This document shows, one piece after another, positions 59,198-64,000 of a stretch of 64,000 bases of DNA. Positions within the stretch are counted from its first letter, which is position 1. Each line of letters opens with the position of its first letter. The notes under the pieces were generated by a model that saw nothing but the letters and a program-made list of their open reading frames with translations, did no database searches and had not been told where the DNA came from. The stretch spans positions 86,892,076 through 86,956,075 of the forward strand of contig JAKGHH010000002.1 in NCBI GenBank assembly GCA_022828595.1, read 5' to 3'. A program made the position numbers and the translations under genes. This DNA is from Nelumbo lutea. Taxonomy: Eukaryota; Streptophyta; Magnoliopsida; Proteales; Nelumbonaceae.

Positions 59198-59997
59198 AAG
59201 ATATCCCAATCTACTTAAATTGACAAAATAGTCAAGAGATACAGTATGGAGAACTCCAAGAAAGGAAATGTTCCTTTCAGGCACGAAGTCACTTTCTTCA
59301 AGGTTATGTCTCCCAAGACTCCCGAGGAGATTGAGGGCATGAAGGAGATTCCCTATGCCTCATCCGTAGGGAGCATCATGTATGCCATGTTGTGCACACG
59401 TCCTGACATTGCTCAAGCATTGAGTGTGGTAAGTAGATACCAGTCTAACCCAGGACAGGAACACTGGACAGTTGTGAAAAACATACTAAAATATCTTCAA
59501 AGAACTAAAGAGTTTTGTCTGGTATCCGTTGGTCGTTCACTACAGATCCAAGGGTATACTGATGTCGACTTCCAGTCAGGTCCTGTGCAGTTAGCTAGAA
59601 AAGTAGTAAACAAGGTTCCACCGCAGATTCCATGATCAAAGTCGAATACATTGCCATAAGTGAACCTGCTAAGGAATTTGTCTGGATAAAGAAGTTCGTT
59701 CAGAATTATGAGTAGTTTTGTCCATCACATCACCCATTCCACTATTGTGTGACAACAATGGAGCTATAGCTCAGGCTAAGGAGCCACAGGCCCACTCGAA
59801 GTCGAAGCACATCGAGAGGAAGTACCATATACTGTGGGAGATAGTTGGTAGAGAGGGGTCCTGATTCAGAAAGTAATGTCAGTGGAGAATGTAGCAGACC
59901 CATTGACTAAGCCACTTATACAAAAAGTGTTTGAGAAACACGTGGAAAGTATGGGACTCCGGCTTGTACCCGATTGGACCTAAGTGCAAGTGGAAGT
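59198..59997 (+). pseudogene. Copia body F: end of reverse transcriptase and RNase H only
   Basis: Starts abruptly in the reverse-transcriptase connection (MENSKKGNVPFRHEVTF, then EEIEGMKEIPYASSVGSIMY). It runs through LNILKYLQRTKEFCLV-like sequence and RNase H, with the conserved cellular-like stretch 'ggagccacaggcccactcga' near 59785, and reaches the polypurine tract AAGTGCAAGTGGAAGT just before the LTR. Frames shift near 59575 and 59858. Gag, protease and integrase are missing. Confidence 0.88.
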
Positions 59998-61607
59998 TAT
60001 TAGATAGTTCTACCCTTAGCTCTAATCAGATTGATCTATCTTTTAACATTTATTGTAAATGAATAAAGTACATAATTGATTCTTGTCATTGTGGTGTGTT
60101 TTTGTGTAATACCCTTAAACTGGACACTTATGAGACTCGTGTTAGTTTAGAATTTTCATAGCCATTGGATAGATCAGGGGAGATTTATCCTACCATGGCT
60201 GACACTAATGTACCACCAAATTGGTTGGGGTGGCTTGTCTCAACTACTATGGTGAGACCTGAGGTACATGCAGTGTGGGTTTTTTCTTGAAACCCTAAAT
60301 CAGACCAAATTCTAAAATTGCCCTAGACCTTGGAGATAGATGGCCAAAACTGCACTAGGTGTCAGATTGGGCTACTTTGATGTGCCAATCAGTGAGATCC
60401 TTAGAGGGGGTCAAAACCTAGGTATGTTGGGATAGTCCAAGAATTCATCTGAGTGGGTGATCATAGTGACAGGATCAACCCCTTTGTTGGACAAAGTGAA
60501 TGATCGGGTAATGCACTCTCTATGATGGAAAACCTAAACTGCCAGCAGTTGATTTCAAACGTTAAAATTTGTTTTTGCAAAATATATTATGGTTTCAAAA
60601 TGTTTGTAAAAGTTTTTAATTCTTGGGATCCATCTTAGTAAAGAGTGCAGCATTGTTCTTTGCAGCCGAAGGAGAGGTCCTCTCTTGTCAGGTAGTGTTT
60701 GATCATTATGGACTGAGAGGTTAAGTGTAAGACCACTGAGGGTAATACCTGATGGGATAATCTTGCATCTGCCCATAATCCTTGGGTTTTCATAAGGTGG
60801 TTGGACCCAAGGACCATCTAGTGTAAATGTTGGGCCCATTAAAAGCCCATGGTGATGGACTCAGGGGTTCACTGTCTCCTATAATGAATTCGGCCAGGCC
60901 TTGTAACAAAGGCTGGGCTGAACCCATGTGGCTGATTTGTAGATCAATGTTTGGGTCTCACGCCATACAAAGAGAGCCAACTGGGCAACAGGTTAAGAGG
61001 TTAAGTGAGCACATAAGCTTAATGGGCCTAAATCCCAATTCGAACTGGGCTTAAGTTAGTTAATTAAAAGGAGGTGAGATAGGATTTATAATTTGATTGG
61101 GATTAGCTGAAGGATAAGATAAGTCTTATCCATTCAAGAGTCCAGATCAAAATATCATATTTGGATTAAGAAACTCTCTCCTAATTGGATTAGGAGGCTG
61201 ATCCTGAGAAGGCTATAAATAAAGGGGGCGAATTCCTCAATTACATAGCACAACAACCTGCAAAATTCTCTCCTATTCTTGCCATTCCTACCTGTTCGAT
61301 ATCCTCTTAACGAATTGATCAAGAAGGTTCTTGATATTGTTTCTGGGCTGAAGAAACAATCTGAAGTCATGCTCACCAGCCCCTGTTCAATTCTTGTTGA
61401 AGGATCCTGGTTCTTGTTGAAGAGCCATCTTGCTGATACTACTTCATTATACATTGTGTCATCTTCGGTGGAAGCGGGTTTTGGCATTCTCCTTGGGCGT
61501 GAACACCTTCATTGGGATTTACTACTACTTAGTATCAAGTATATCCATGTCCTCTCTTTTGGTTTCAGATCTGGTCCAGTTTTGGACTCAAGAACAATCC
61601 TTGAAAA
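59998..61607 (+). mobile_element. Copia F 3' LTR, 3' end replaced by gypsy DNA
   Basis: Starts TATTAGATAGTTCTACCC, a mutated form of TGTTAGACAG, and follows the family LTR through the AT-rich part, the 'ggcctaaatcccaattcgaac' block and a TATA box (TATAAATAAAGG, about 61213). It breaks after 'caatccttgaaaatg' at about 61607, where G1-type LTR sequence begins. About 130 bp of the LTR end is missing. Confidence 0.88.
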
Positions 61608-62968
61608 TGTAAGGAGAGAGGCCCAACTACAACCCAATCGAAACCTTATGGGAGAACAGCAATTCGGCCCCTCAGTTTTCCTTCCAACATCAGTTTGGCC
61701 CAATAAGAACATAGCCCAATTCGCAGCCCTAGAGAAGAGAGAAAAGGTGGCTGCCTTTAAAGGGGAGAAAAGGCTGAAAAGGAAAGGTATAAAAAGAAAA
61801 GGAAAAAGATAGGATTAGGGTTCGAACCCCTGAAAGAAAATTGAAGAAGAAGGACTGCTAGAGAGAAAAGAAGGCTGCTGAATGCGAATTGGAGGAGGAT
61901 CACAGCAAGGAGATCGAAGATTGATGCAAAGGTTCATAAGTTGTCTTCTTCTTTGGTTCTGCATTGGTAACCTAGATTCGATTAGGGTTTCTTGAGGTTT
62001 CTCTATTGAATCTTTCTTCTTTCTTTCTTTTATCCGAACCATGATGAGTTTTAATTCTGATTTGTTATTAATTTTTAGCAAATCTTGGCCGAATTATTCT
62101 TGCATCTTGGATTACTTGAATTACTTAAGAAAGAGTTTAGGTAATTAGATCATCTAATCAAGAAAACAGACTGAATGCATCTTAGAGATAAATTGCATGG
62201 TTCGGTTGGCAATCATTCATACCTGAATTGATGACATGTGAATTATTTGTTTTTAATGCATCTTTGGTGATTAGATTTCTGATAGAGATATAGGAATTGT
62301 CATTCAGAGATAGGGTGGGTTGTGCTCGAGAGAGGCTACTCATAAATTAGGGTTTCACCAACCCAAGACTGACTTCACCTCAGTTGGATAGTTTGCTTGT
62401 TCTTAATTATATCATGAGGGGCTAGGTTTCTATTGTTAGGGACTAATACTTGATCATGCATTAAATTTCATACATTAATAAAACCGATGAGGTTCTTGTT
62501 ATATTGTGCTATTTGTCCTGATTATGTGTCATTGGTTGATCACCAATGAATCGTTCTTTGATCAAGATTATTCATTGAGAGAAGATAATTGAGGTGGAAC
62601 TAATAACACTTATTCGGCCAATAATTAGGTAGAGATATCAATTGTTGGTAGGATTTCCATATAGGTGTATTGACAGCTTGTGTTTATGAAAAGGGGATTT
62701 CAATTAAAAGAATGAGAATTCATTTATCGTAATTCCATTTAATTGAACATAGGTTTAGTTAATCGACTCTTGAGGAAGATTGACTAGTGATTTAAGGAAA
62801 CACCTTGGAATATGACAACCCTCGTGAATCGCAAACCAAATTGATTATTGCTTTAAACAAGTTGAGAAGAAATTAATAGGTGGCTAAATAATTCATTCCT
62901 CATGGGAACAATTCTGAACTCCTTACTATATTACATGCATGACTCCGTACTCTTGCGGGCAGTTGTCA
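61608..62968 (+). mobile_element. Gypsy G3 5' LTR, 5' end missing
   Basis: Matches the G1 LTRs from 'aggcccaactacaaccc' onward, including the A/G-rich promoter part with TATAAAAAG near 61788 and the 'ttagggtttc' and 'gagaggctactcata' blocks. It ends ..GTTGTCA at about 62968. The first 210 or so bases, including the terminal hairpin, are absent. It is more diverged from G1 in its second half. Confidence 0.85.
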
Positions 62969-62974
62969 AGTTTT

Positions 62975-62992
62975 TGGCGCCATTGCTGGGGA
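62975..62992 (+). promoter_or_regulatory. G3 primer-binding site, tRNA-Asp type
   Basis: TGGCGCCATTGCTGGGGA, six bases after the LTR end. It differs by two transitions from the tRNA-Asp complement and corresponds to the sites in G1 and G2. Confidence 0.88.
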
Positions 62993-63110
62993 GTGAATTT
63001 TATTTAACACCATAGTTTGTTTAGTTTCTCTTGATTTAAAGCGTAGTTATTTATTGGTTTTTGCTAACTCTTGTTTGTTTGTATTCTTTCTTTAGGTACG
63101 GTTTTGGCGT

Positions 63111-64000
63111 ATGCGAAGAACTTGAAGTTCACAACCAGAGCTTCTTCCTTTTAGACCTGAAATTGAGTTTGTTAGAGAAAACAGGAGAGCTCAGCAATGA
63201 AGGGTTCTAGAGATGGCAGAGGATTATGGAGGTAACCAAGCAGATCGGCATGATAATGAGAGAACTCTTAGAGATTTAGCTATGCCTGGATGGCATGGTG
63301 TGCAGCAAAGTATTACAAGGCCAAACATCAATGCCAACAACTTTGACTATTGTGTGGGAAATTTTAATCTTGCAGATGGAAATTTTAGGGAGCAATGCAA
63401 CTTTGTGGGGAATCAATTCCAAGGAAGGCAGAGCAACAACCCATACTCCAACACATATAATCCAGGGTGGAGAAACCACCCCAATTTTTCATAGAGTAGC
63501 AATAATAACAATGCTGGTAGTTCCAGTTTCCAAAATAACAACATGCCTAGACAGCAAGGACCACCAGGATTCCAGCCACATCCTCAATAGGATAGATCAA
63601 CTTCTTTTGAAGCCAAGCTAGATAAATTCATGGACATGATGAGTAGTAAGATGAGCAGCCAGGATGAGGCGCAGAGAAGGATGGAAGCTAAATTTGATCA
63701 AATTGCAAAAATCTATTTGTCTTCAATTCACAACTTGGAGGTGCAAATAGGCTAACTAGCCAATGCTATTTTGGCTAGGAACAAAGGCAATTTACCAAGC
63801 AACACTGAGACTAATCCAAGGGAGCAACTCAAAGCAATTTCACTAAGGAGTGGGAAAGTGTTGGAGCCAAAGCAAGATGTGCAAAGTAAGAGGACAGGTA
63901 CAGATGTTGAGAGTCTTTCATCAACCAATGCTGAAATCTATGATGAAGAAACCAGTGATAAGTCAGAGATGAACCAAGGTGACAAGGAGAATCACTCTAA
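63111..64000 (+). pseudogene. G3 gag, capsid domain deleted, runs off the window
   Basis: The ATG at 63111 is followed by MRRT and a TGA stop, probably from an Arg codon; the frame then continues with SSQPELLPFRPEIEFVREN. After NINANNFD the sequence passes straight to an Asn-rich stretch and NPYSNTYNPGWRNHPNFS, so the capsid domain (about 600 bp, as in G1 at 45650-46300) is deleted. A Lys/Met-rich and Glu-rich C-terminal part follows (FEAKLDKFMDMMSSKMSSQD, ISLRSGKVLEPKQD). In-frame TAG stops occur near 63492, 63588 and 63753. The rest of the element lies beyond 64000. Confidence 0.85.

Noticed and set aside
61279..61812. 177-codon frame, one of the longest in the window
   Set aside because: It spans the copia-gypsy chimeric junction and has no domain; both halves are LTR DNA.

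Overview
This window is nuclear DNA from a flowering plant with a repeat-rich genome. It holds one ordinary cellular gene and a dense, multiply nested set of LTR retrotransposons. The plant origin is inferred from the plant-type SF3B6 protein at 2485-2859 (minus), the telo-box motifs beside it, Athila/Tat-like Ty3-gypsy elements with tRNA-Asp-type primer sites, and long-LTR Ty1-copia elements. I cannot name the species. I saw no rRNA or tRNA gene, CRISPR array or bacterial-style operon.

Layout. 1-3391: intergenic DNA with a four-copy tandem repeat of about 79 bp (1149-1470), then the intact splicing-factor gene. 3392-16565: a gypsy-type LTR, two head-to-head copia LTRs (one split by a gypsy solo LTR), and two minus-strand copia bodies (A and B) sharing one LTR. 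16566-41374: an old Tat/Ogre-like gypsy remnant. It has been split by a plus-strand copia element (C, 16985-23686, target duplication ATAGT), by a gypsy element (G2, 26523-36894, TATCC) that itself contains copia debris, and by a gypsy solo LTR (39667-41059, GATAG). The solo LTR sits in a satellite built of 18-bp modules. 41375-56137: copia copy E, split just after its reverse-transcriptase YVDD motif by gypsy element G1 (44087-53823, GAATG). G1 in turn holds two copia solo LTRs (CCTGT and TATAC). 56138-64000: a copia LTR fragment, about 2.5 kb of unidentified DNA, a copia RNase H-LTR tail (F), and a third gypsy element (G3) that runs off the end.

One copia family (LTR about 1.9 kb, TGTTAGACA...CCCTTCA) supplies twelve LTRs or LTR fragments and six internal regions. 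None is coding-competent: all are broken by stops, frameshifts and deletions. The two gypsy elements with both LTRs have lost reverse transcriptase, RNase H and most or all of integrase, so they could move only with help. Seven insertions keep perfect 5-bp target duplications, which fixes the nesting order with good confidence.

I did not find a convincing new cellular system. The items most worth following up are a conserved hairpin plus polypurine module downstream of pol in two gypsy elements, the modular 18-bp/200-bp satellite, the strong CAG-to-TAG decay pattern in copia C, and the unusual copia arrangements at 4071-16565.
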